Shown here: positions 50,201-62,200 of the stretch, in pieces
Layout: each line of letters starts with the position of its first letter
Numbering within the stretch: the first letter of the stretch is position 1
Assembly (NCBI GenBank): GCA_946902875.1
Contig: OX336355.1
Span: 8,577,347 to 8,641,346 of the forward strand
From: Nematopogon swammerdamellus
Lineage: Eukaryota; Arthropoda; Insecta; Lepidoptera; Adelidae
Length of the DNA stretch: 64,000 nucleotides
Direction: 5' to 3'
The notes under the pieces: model-generated
What the model was told of the DNA's origin: nothing
Database searches by the model: none
The model's input: only the letters and a program-made list of their open reading frames with translations
Made by a program: the position numbers and the translations under genes

Positions 50201-53200
50201 AGTAGATTTTTTTATTTTTATTTTGTAAACTTTAAATCTTGATTATCTCAAAACTACTTTTTCTGACTTAATGCATTCTTGAAGTAAGCCCTCGAAGTCT
50301 TGATTCGAGGCGTATCGCGTCGAGGCAAGGCGTCAAACGTGTGTCACGAACGACCATGGATCTTGGAGATTTGTTTTCTCTGTCTATCTTATTGTTTTAT
50401 TTGATTGTTTATTCATTATCTATAGTCAGTACACTGCGCTCAGAATTGTCATATTTTACATTTAATTTTTATCATTCCGCCAGTTCAATTGTCACAGCGA
50501 AGAAGATCTGGCAAGAAACTTCACTGGAATCTTTTTCAATGTTCACTTAGTCTACTTTACAAAAATGCTTGCCACTTGCCACTACCTGAACACGCATGTG
50601 ATATCTATTACCTACCATCTCTAAATTACTTCTTTGCATCCAAAAACTGCACAATTCATGACAAATGCAAATTATTCATGACAAAATGATTTTTTGTTTA
50701 TGTAAAAGTATATGCCCTCCATGTTGCCACTTGTAGCAGGTCAGTCTCCACAAAGAGCAACCATTCACGAATACCACACCGGGGCCAGCCATCATAGCTC
50801 GGACCGATAGCTCAGTGGTGCAGACAGTCAACTGTCGCTATTTAATGTTAAGCAACGCTGGGTGCGGTCAGTAGTTGGATGGGTGACCGCTGACCGTTGG
50901 AGGCTGACCGAGGTTCGGATTCCTCGTAAAACTGTAGGTCCCTTCCTTCCTAATCTTACTTGGTGGTAGGGTTTAACCCGCCCGGGTTGGTACCACCGCA
51001 CTGAATAAAACGTCCGTCGAAACGGCTATGTAAATAGTTTGTGTTTTCCGACCAGTTCAGTGTAGCCGGCACGATCAAAGGGGGAAGCACTGACATGACA
51101 CCTAGTTCACCCGGTGTTATGGGTTGACATCATGGACGTTGTAGGTGATGTAACCAACCGTGTCAGTTTCCATAAAAAAAAAAAAAATCATCGCCTCTCT
51201 TAACCATATTATAGAGTGAGAGATGACCCGGACCAAGGTGTCACCACTATAATTGAGAAACAGGCATGACGATGCGTATGTATAATTCAGGTGACAGAAG
51301 TCAACGAGCCCCTGGTGCCTTTCCACTGGGTTGAAGCGACTGTGAACGTCACGATCAAGGAAATCCCCGAGGAAGCTGTCGACAAGTCCGGCTCTATACG
51401 TTTTGGGAACATCACCGCGGAGGAGTTTATCACTGTTGAAGCTGACGTGAGTATATCTTTAAAAATTACAAATTATAAAAATTCCCCGACCTTTAAAAAG
51501 TCAAAAATAATTGGAAAAATAACGTCATGTACCGTGTGGGGCCGGTACTTTAAAAGAATAACCCCACTGCATCTCTCCCCGTGTATGTCGTAAAAGGCGA
51601 CTAAGGGATATGACTCCCTTCTTATATCACTAGGTGGTAGGGTTTAACCCGCCCGGGTTGGTACCACCGCACTGAATGAAAGGTCGGTCGAAACGGCTAT
51701 GTAAATAGTTTGTGTTTTCCGTCCAGTTCAGTGTAGCCGGCACGACCGAAGGGAAGCACTGACGTGGCACCAAGTTCACCCGGTGTTATGGGCTGACATC
51801 ACGGATGTTGTAGGTGATGTAGCCAACCGTGTCAGTTTCCATAAAAAACAAAAAAAATATAATCCGTTTGCTTACTTAAAGGAGTCGGGGAACCGCTAAG
51901 TAAATTCCCGCAGAGCTCTGAGTTCGTCTTTTATATTTTATTTACTTAGCGGTCCCCCGACTCCTTTAAGTAATTAAACGGAAATTATTTTTGACTATTC
52001 AAGGGTCGGAGTCGGGGTTTTTTTAGATTTGTAATTTAACTTTTATTTCAAAGTTTAAAAAAAAAAAAACCGCATGCAAATCGGTCTACTTTTTAAGATA
52101 ATTAATTTTTTGATTACTTAATTACTTGATTATTTGATCACAAACCTAGCTAACAACCATCTCGATTAAACCAGCTTTCCAATAAAAAAAACTCGCATCC
52201 AAATCGGTCCATACGTTTGGGAGCTACATGCCAAAGGCAGACACACCCATATACACACACACGTTAAACTTATAACACCCCTCTTTTTTTCATCGGGGGT
52301 TAAAAATATCGAAATGCGCTAACTCTTTTTTATGCAATCCGGTATGGCTGGCTGAGTCAGAGGGGCCAGAGCACATGTTCCGACCAGCCAATATCACCTC
52401 CAAGAAGGTGTCGTACTGGAGATTTCCCTTTGGATTGCTGGCTATACTGGACTAGAGGAGAACACAGCCGAGGCTGATATGCGGCCATCTTACATCCAGT
52501 TCGGTGGTACCAAGCCATTCGGCTACAATTTGAGCCTCCCGCCCAGTAAGGGGCAAGGGCCCTTCCCTTGCCCCTTACTAGGTGGTAGGCTCAAATTGTA
52601 GCCGACTGGGTTGGTACCACCGTACTGAATGTAAGATGGCCGCAAGCAACCTCGGTTGTGTTCTCCTCTAGTCCAGTATAGCCAGCAATCCAGGGAAGTC
52701 TCCGGTATGGCACCTACCTTCTCGGAGGTGATATTGGCTGGTTAGAGCATGTGCTTTGGCCCCTCCGACTCAGCCACCCATACCGGATTACATAAAAAAA
52801 AGGGGTGTGCTCGTATCTAGGGGCAATAAGTGCCGTCGCCAAGTTCGAGCGCCACTAGACACTAGGTACCGCGTGGGGCCGGTACTTTAAAAGAATAACC
52901 CCACTGTATCTCTCCCCGTGTATGTCGTAAAAGGCGACTAAGAGATATGACTCTCTTATATTACTAGGTGGTAGGGTTTAACCCGCCCGGATTGGCACCA
53001 CCGCACTGAATGAAAGGTCGGTCCAAACGGCTATGTAAATAGTTTGTGTATTCCGTCCTGTTCAGTATAGCCGGCACGACCGAAGGGAAGCACTGACGTG
53101 GCACCAAGTTCACCCGGTGTTATGGGCTCACATCACGGATGTTGTAGGTGATGTGGCCAAAAGTGTCAAGTTTCTATAAAAAAAAAAATAATGGAGCCTC

Positions 53201-56200
53201 CCACCTAGTAAGGGGCAAGGGGTATGCTTGTATCTAGGGGTAATAAGTGCCCTCGCCAAGTTCGAGCGCCACTAGACACTACCATTTTACTAAGATTCGA
53301 TCGTTCTACCAGGGAAGCAGCAAGAAGGAGAAGCTTCACCGCCGGCTAGCGCAGATGTACAACACGTCTCTAGACAACGTGGACGTGTTCACGGTGTTCA
53401 ACAAGCAGACGGTGAAGGCGATGTTCCTGGACGTGCGGTTCTCGGCGCACGGCTCGCCCTACTACCCGCCGGAGAAGCTCGACAGTATGGTGGCTGCGCA
53501 TCAAGATGAGGTTTGTGCGGTTTTTGAATTAATTGGAAATGTCTTTTCGTTCGCTCCAGTGTAGGCTCCGATTTCACGAAAAAGTGCGATCCACTTATAT
53601 CTCGGAGAGTTGTGAAGATATGATATTAAAGAAAGGCTCAAAAGACGCGTAGTCATAAGAGCTGAAGGTGCAAAAAGAATTATTCTAGAAAGTCAAAAAC
53701 GAAAAAAGTTATGGCCGAAATTGTGAGAAAAAAAATTTTTTTTTTCCGAATTTTTTATTTTGGCGCTCAATTCGCTTGAGTTGAAGGCGGTACAAAAGCA
53801 CACCTGAAAATTTATAGATGGACACCTTTTGTGCTTTTGTACCGCCTTCAACTCAAGGGTAATCAAAATATTATTTAACACTTTTCAGTTCTAGTTTTTA
53901 ATAGTGTAGTCAAAACAGTTTTCTATTTCAATCTTTTTAGTTAAGTATATTACACTAGCTTTTAACCTCCTTTTTTGAAGAAGTCGCTAAATTAACAGCC
54001 CATATCTTGAAAACGACTTAACCGATTTTAATGAAACTTACACTGTTCCCTAAGTTCAAGTAAGTGTAAGCCAATAAAACTGGTTACAATCCGATTAAAA
54101 GTTTCGGATTTCGGAGTAATGCGTGGACAAACATATATATACATACATACATACATACAATTTGGCACACCTGTTTAGAAGCCCACATAGATTAACCTTA
54201 TACCAATATTGTGCAATTCCAACGATATTACATACATACGTGTCGAATTGATAACCACCTTTTTTGAAGTCGGTAAAAACAATACCGCACTATCAAATCT
54301 TTATGTAGCTGCTAGACAGAATGCCTTCAGCGGCCGCCTTGCAATTCGGCAGTCCTACATTTGGGTACCCCTTTTGTCTGTCCGTACCGCAACCGCAGGC
54401 AAATACAACAGCAGGATTTCACTAATCACTCCTTTGTACTGCTATTCTTGGCTGCTAAATGTATCCGCTTTCTCAGTGCACACGTACGCACCGTAGCGTG
54501 AGTACTGCGTCCGCTGTTACCACCAGTTACAAGAGTAGGTAACCGGAAATTATTGTATTGGAATAGGATAATTGTTTGGATCAAAAATTCCCTTAGCCTT
54601 AAATCAAAATGTTCATTAAAATTCCTAATATATTTTGTTTTTATTTTACTTTTTACATGATGCGCATTCACACGTATTATATTTATTTTAATAATAACCG
54701 TGTGAAATCTGTTGATGAAACTTCTTAAATAAATGAATATTTAAAAAAATATTAGATAAAAATGTATTTTACGTTAATATGGGGTTTGGTACAGTTTGGT
54801 ACCAATAAAAAAAGTTCAAATTAACATAATATGTTAACATAATATTATTATGGTGTGTGGTATGATTTGAAAGAGCTAAAATTTTTATTTTATTTTAAAT
54901 TCAGTGTTTTCTTAATCATATAGTTAAAAATGTGCAAAAATTACCCTTCTCGAGTTCTCTTAGGTTAAACATTTAAATCTAAAGCTAAAATTTAGATTTT
55001 AATTGGGTTAGTAGATATTAATTAAGCCATGGGTTATAGGAAAACTGCAGGTTTTCGACAATGTAATAGTTGCGACAAAAAAATTTTTTTTTTATATTTT
55101 CATTACAAAAAGCAATAATTTTCCAGACAGTCAATCAAAAACATTGCTGTAGGTTTTATTTAGGCCTTTCTTTATTTTCGAAAACAAAATTATTTTGGTA
55201 AACACATAACACAAATACGACGTACAAATACGAATACGTGGTGGTACGGAACCCTCAATCGGAAAAATTTCAAGTTTGTAAAAAAAAGTTGGCCCTTCAA
55301 TAATTTCAGTTACCTAAATAACAATGCGAGTAAACACGATGTGTCAAGATATCACTCGGATATATATTTTTTGTAATTTAATTACTCTACTGGACGCAGC
55401 ACTGTACTTGACTCGTGTGCAAATTAAATCCACTTTGACCAACATATGGAGCGCTATTTCAGAAAACCATTTCAAAGGCTATGAATTACATTTATTGTAG
55501 GCAGTCAGTCCAAGTTTTTAACCGACTACATAAAAGCTATTCGACCCGTATGCGTTTTTTGGGTTGCATCTTTGATCATTTGAAAGTTGATCTTACAACA
55601 ACAGACTTTTTGGCCTCGCCTTCATTTGAAACTTGCGACAAATGAGTACCCACGAACCTACACTTGTTTTCCTAACATGTTTATTCTAATAAAAAAAAAT
55701 CGAGTCTCCTTGGTTTTGAACCACGGACCTTTTAATAAACCATCAGATTATCCACAACAGTGAGAAAGACTAACATCAGCTTCCTTTACAGTTGGAGATG
55801 GAGCTCGGCGCACAAATCTACATGGTCACGATTGACGAGTGCCTTATAGAAAAGGAGCAATGCGCGGATTCCTGCCGGAACGTTTTGATGAAATCTAACG
55901 TTCCGCTCTCCGTGTACACGAACACGACGAGCTTCGTTGGTGTTTCCGCGAGGGTCGAAAGCGAGTGCACCTGTGAGGTCGAAGACATCATAACTTGCTT
56001 CAACGGAGGTGAGCAATCTACAAGACAATACAATACAAATGCAAATGTAACTGTAACTGCAAATACAACTGCTAGAGCAATTGAAATTGAAACTGCGAAT
56101 GCAACTACAGTTGCAATTGCGGGTACAACTGCAGCGGAAACTGCAAACACGACTGCAAGTGAAACTGCGAATGCAACTACAGCCGCAATTGCGGGTGAAA

Positions 56201-59200
56201 CTGCAGCTGAAACTGCAAGCACAACTGTAAGTGAAACTGCGAATGCAACTACAGTTGCAATTGCGGGTGCAACTGCAGCTGAAACTGCAAGAACAGCTGC
56301 AAGTGAAACTGGAGCTGCAAATGCGACTGTAACTGCATCTGCATCCGTGGAAAAATTTTGTTGCGCAAAAATTCTTTCAACCCTTAAAATCTTCCCCTGT
56401 ATTAACTCAAAAGTCTCATAATATTGTATCAATATTACCTAAACAATGTCTTCCATTCCTCCAGGCACCCTATTCGCCAACAAGTGCGAGTGTCCCGAAG
56501 GTCTCTTCGGACCACGGTGCGAGCAGACTTCGGTAGGGTTCCACGGCGACGGCTGGGCCTTATACCACACGCTGGCGGCCTGCCACGAAGCACGACTGAC
56601 TGTTACCGTCACGACGGCTAGCGAGAATGGACTGATCTTCTACGTGGGACCGATGCGCTACAATCGGTGGCTGAATATTGAAGGTGAGACCACCGTTTTT
56701 TTTTCTTCTTTATTTAAATAGGGCTTTAGCCGCCTACCGACTATGCCAGCCCCATCGTAACTAATTAACAATTCTCCAAATCATCTCTAGCGTCTGAGGG
56801 CTAAAGATACTTGGGAAAAATGTAGTCAGTACTTTCCATTTTTCTATAAGGGGATCACATAATGCCCTTTGGATAGCAAAAAATAAGTGCGTTCCTTCAC
56901 GCATTCTATGAATCAACATGTTCGTTATTCTAGGTATCTTGTTTTATCAACAAGTCCGTTGTTGTAATCAAGTAATATATACAGCTTATTCCCCCGCTCC
57001 TGTAGGTAGCATATTCGTTAGCAAGGCACATTTTCAACAAATTCCTCTTTCGAATTTTCAACATGTTCACACTTCAAACTTTATTTCTCAAAAAAGTTGA
57101 TTCCTGAAATTTTTCGTCTCCTGGACTGAATGGTTGACGAAGGAAACTATCATATTCCTCAACGATTCCGTTCCATCCAACAGACGTTCTATTTTTCAAA
57201 AAGGTCTTTTCGTCATTCGTTCTATCCAAGGACATTCTATCAGGCTTACGTTCCTCGAAGGTAGTATGATTACAAAATTAGTCCAATTTATTTCTATCGA
57301 AGCCCGACAATATTAATCACCATAAGCCAACAAAATATTTATTTTTTTATTTATTTATATTTTATTAGGCCCGAAGATATAGATTTTACCTCGAACTGAT
57401 TAGAAGTATAATAAAAGTATTCTGCCAGTTGGTAATTTAGGACTATGGGAATTAAATTTGGTCCCTCGTTACTTGAGTTTATGATGCCTGAGCGATCTAG
57501 AGTCGGTATTTTAATAATTCTACACTTCCTAAGCTTGGCTCAAATTGGGGAGTTTTTTTTTATGTGTAACATCTTAGCTCTCAGTATACCCATACAGTAG
57601 TTTTGTGAATGAAGCTGAAATGCGTTAAGGAAGTGAAGTAATTTTGCGAGTGAAGTATATTATGTATGAATTATACTCATTGGTGCGGCCTACAGTTGGC
57701 GCTAGTCAACAGCTGTTAACGGTGTTTTTATAAACACAGTGTGAAATAAATGTTACACATCTTTGGCTACTTTTTTTTATAAAACCTAACAATCACAGTC
57801 TATACTCATGATGCCAGCCACTCAGCCCTTTTCATCTTGTTCCTCTCGGAATTAGATGTTCATATGCATTTTTGCAAAGAAAAAAACTATTAAAATCGTT
57901 AAGGCAGTCGCGTTGGCCGCAGTCCAGATTGCTCCAGATACAGTGGACCCAGGAATACTAAAAACGCGTTTAATCCGATCCGTCCGATGCGCGCGATGCG
58001 TACGATGTACGGACACGTGGAGATGGAACCATGAAACAACTGATCTTTGTGGAAGAAATCCTACTCGTAAATATAAAGAAAGTGGTGAACGCCGCGCCGA
58101 CTGGGATGAGCCCACGGCCGTTTAATAAGCAAGCCCCTCTACGAGCCGCTTAAAAGTTCATACAAATCGCGGGTTAATAACCTTTCCCCAGCGACATTAG
58201 TCCACCTCCAAGCCGGACTGGCACCTCCTCGGGGGTGAAATTGGCTGCAACTGAGGCTTCGACCTCGGGCACAGCCACCCAGTTCGGAAGCAATAAAAAA
58301 ACAAATAGGGTAACTATAAGCTGAACTTACTAGATATGGAAACGTTGGGTCTGTAAGTAGAGGATTACTCGATTGTAATTGCAAAAGTTTATCGGTCGCA
58401 CGAAAAATTGTTCCTTTCTTCGGTGGAATTCAAGGTTGTTCTACACGGGGAGAGTGAAGCAAATTATCTAGCATTATGTAGCTTCAGAAGTTTTACGACT
58501 AGAAAAGGTATTGTTATTTTCATTGTTTATTGTTTATTGAGAATTCATAAGGTATTTTTACTACTCTCGAACTTGGCACAAATTGTTTTTTGTGTCCGGT
58601 TCGGTGCCGAAGCCTCCAAGAAACTTCGCAGGGTTTTTTTAAGTACATATTTCGTTACATGTTACAATTATTAATTTATCTTAGAATCCGCACATAAAAA
58701 TACATAGCACAAACGCTATATCCCGACAATCAGGGTAATCGTAGTGTAATCGCTGTTGTGCTTAAAGGACTTGGGTAAATTAGAACACAGCACTGACCAC
58801 CGTGATGTAATACATTACATCACAGATTAGGTAGGCACATATACACTTAACACAGCACAGGTCAAATACTGTATACAATTTTTCTTATTTTATCTCGATC
58901 CAAGCAAAGGCAAACCATCGTCAAAACATCGAACAATTTGCAATAAATATAAAATATTAATACTATAAGTGCAATTTAAAATCAAAATGTTCGAACCTGA
59001 CGGTTGGAGCCGTGTCGACGCGCCCTAAGAATACGATTATTAGTCCAAGGTTGCGTGATGTTAAAAACATTGTTATTTTGTTTCGACAACCCCTAGTTTG
59101 GTTACAATGAACATGTTATATCGGCCGCCACTACCCGCTCTAATTATGTCCGTGGTAAATTTGACTTTTCTTTGTTTAGGCTTTGATAATATAATAGAAC

Positions 59201-62200
59201 CTTGGAATTGTGTTGTAGACGCATCGATTTTAGCCCCCTGTGATTGCACCGACTGGTCTTACTCGGAGAAATTAATATTTGAATTTTTTATATAAACGGA
59301 AATGTCTGTTTGTTAAAATGTTGTGAGTTTTATTTAATATAGCGTTTGGCCGCGGCTTCGCTCGCGTGAAATTCGTATTTAAAAAGAAGAAAGTATGTAA
59401 GCCCGCTACGCCTTTATTTCGGCGCGCGGAACAATTCGGCTTGTATGAGAGTCACATCTTAGCGTAACCGGAAATGAATTTTATTTAGCCTATCCTGTGT
59501 CCCACATAGTTAAATGTGCTTGTACAAAGTTTCATCGAATTCAGATGATCGGTTTAAAAGTTATGGAGGAACATACATACATACGTACATACATACATAA
59601 AAGATTTCTAAAAATCGTCAATTTTGTTTTAGTATCATACATAGAGTCTACAAACGCAATATCTCATAAAACAAAGTAACTTACTCCATGACCATCCCTT
59701 ACAGATTTATTATTAGTATTAATTCTAAAATAACAACAGACAAACGACAATGCACGAATGGATTAGATCTTTATTTTAATTTAGTTATGTAGTTTGGTAG
59801 CCTTAGCTGGCAGGCAGTAGATGGATGAGGAGGGCGGGAGAGCGCGCGCGTGTGGTGGCCTGCCTTGCGAGAGGCCTATGTCCAGCAGTGGACCGATACG
59901 GGCTGATGATGATGATGTAGGTAATTTGTTATACTCTACTGTGGTTTTTTCCTGTATACACTTTTTAGATTTGATTAGGTATTTCTTCTGAAATTCAATT
60001 GCAATATATATTTCAGTTAAGTACTGTTCTATACATACAGATATAGCTTGTATAAATACGTATTTTTAAATTATTCTAATGTGGATTTTGGACTCTTTTC
60101 GTTAAATAATGTTTCTATAGCGAATTTTGTATTAAAAAAAAAAATATTTTTAGGTAAGTACATTCTTACTTCCCGTGTACAATTCGTAACAATTTAATTC
60201 TCAATAAAAATGTGAAACTGATTATAGTTCTGTGGTCATATTTCATATCTACGCAGATAAAATACAATTATAAAAATGTATTATTATTCTTTTCTATATT
60301 GTAAGAGGTCATATTTTATTTTACTATACGAATATTTGAAATACACTTTTCCTGCATGAAGCACCGCAAGGGCTCTTCAATGCTGGTCTTTAATGCTTTC
60401 CGAATACATTTGTAATGATTATTTAATGACTGCTCCGCTATTTCTTACGTGCACCAGGAAACTTGCGTGTGCGGGATTCAGAGCGAACGTCGACAGTTCG
60501 TTTTTTAAATGCCTGTTTCAAAATGTGGTAGGAAGAGACAACGGATCTCCACGCACCACGGTTCGGACCTCAGATATCTCTTTCACAATCCGATATGGGA
60601 TAAAACACATTTAGTCTGCTTTTTTAGGGTTCCGTATCCGGTACGGGAGCTTAGTAAGCTTACGCAGTCTGTCTGTCTTGTCTGCCGGTCTGTCTGTCTG
60701 CCTGTCAGTCTTTCTGTATGTCTGTCTGTCTGTCCGTCTGTCTGTCTGTCCGAAGGCTGTATCTCTTAAACCGTGATTAGCCCGTTGAAATGTTCACAGA
60801 ATATGTGTTATTATGGCCAATATAACAAGAAATAATAAAAATAAGAAAAAGTAAAAAAAATCACGGGGTTAACACATAGAAGAAACTAAAAAAGTGTATG
60901 CGCGCGCGCCATCTACCGAATACAGTGTGAAGCATTTTAACTAATCATGACATTTAACTAATATGAAGCATTTCATAACACGCCATAGATGGCGTGAGTG
61001 GCGCTAACCATGACATGGCGATAAGAAACCCTCAGTGCGCGAGTTCGTCTCGCACTTGGCCGGTTTTTTGTTTTCAAGAGAAACATGACTTATACGATCT
61101 ATTATCTTAACACCTGTACAGTCTAACTTAACGCGACCTATTACCCCAACAGAGAAATAACATAACCAAATCTGTCGTGCTCGTGACATAATACGACATA
61201 CTTAGCGTGTTAAAGATGTACAGCGTCTTATCTGATTCCAAATTACAGAAGTTCCGTTTCAAAATGGCGTCCGATATATTCCTCACGATATCGCTCACAC
61301 AAATCTCCGCTCACGTGTGTTGGCGATGATAATCGGACATCGGCCGCCATTTTGAAAGGTCAACTCTATTGAAGCTTCTAGAGGGCGCCACCTATTAAGT
61401 GGTACATGTCGATCAAACGCACAGATCCCACCTCTTGAATGGTGATTAATGACGTGGCGATGTGTAGATGCAGGGATAATTTCTTTTGTAGTTTCCCGAG
61501 TTATGCTTTTCTTTTGTCCATGCTGGAAAACGCGAAAGCCGGCTCCGGCGCCGGGTCAGATTGTTGCATTGCTAGTGACAGATATTAATGAAAACGCCGT
61601 TCGGAGTACACTGTGTGGGTAGCTTTAGGGAAATGAATGGAGGATTTTAAAAGGTTTTAACGGGGATTTGAAATGCGGAGTTTGGGACTGAAGTACTTTG
61701 GAATGAGGATTTGTTTTTGTAAACATTGTTAATTGATGAAGTTTAATTTGAATGTATTATGTGTGAAGTACTTTTTAAAAATGAGTTTATTAGATTGTTT
61801 TTATTGTAGATTCAACAGGTTATGTTATGTTTAATTAGACCGAGATGGCAGATGTATTTTTAGGGTTCTGTAGAAACCTTACATATCCTTATCCTTACCT
61901 TATCCTTCAGCAGAATTGTATCTGTATATTTTCTTCGTCTCTGCCCACGTAGGTACCGTTGTCAAAAAGTTAAACAGTGGTCATATCCATAGTCAAAGTG
62001 TCAGACCGCACTCAAAGTGCAAGACCGTGGTCACAGTGCAATACCGTGGTCAGTGTCAGGCTGTGGTCACAGTGTAAGACCGTGGTCACAGTGCAAGACA
62101 GTGGTCAGAGAGCAAGGCCGTGGTCACAGTGCAAAACCGTGGTCACAGTGCAAGACAGTGGTCAGAGAGCAAGGCCGTGGTCACAGTGCAAAACCGTGGT

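Noticed and set aside
55818..56432. 204-residue minus-strand open frame opposite exon E5
   Set aside because: Open only because the 72-bp/hexamer repeat lacks stops on both strands; the plus strand carries the recognisable cadherin sequence.
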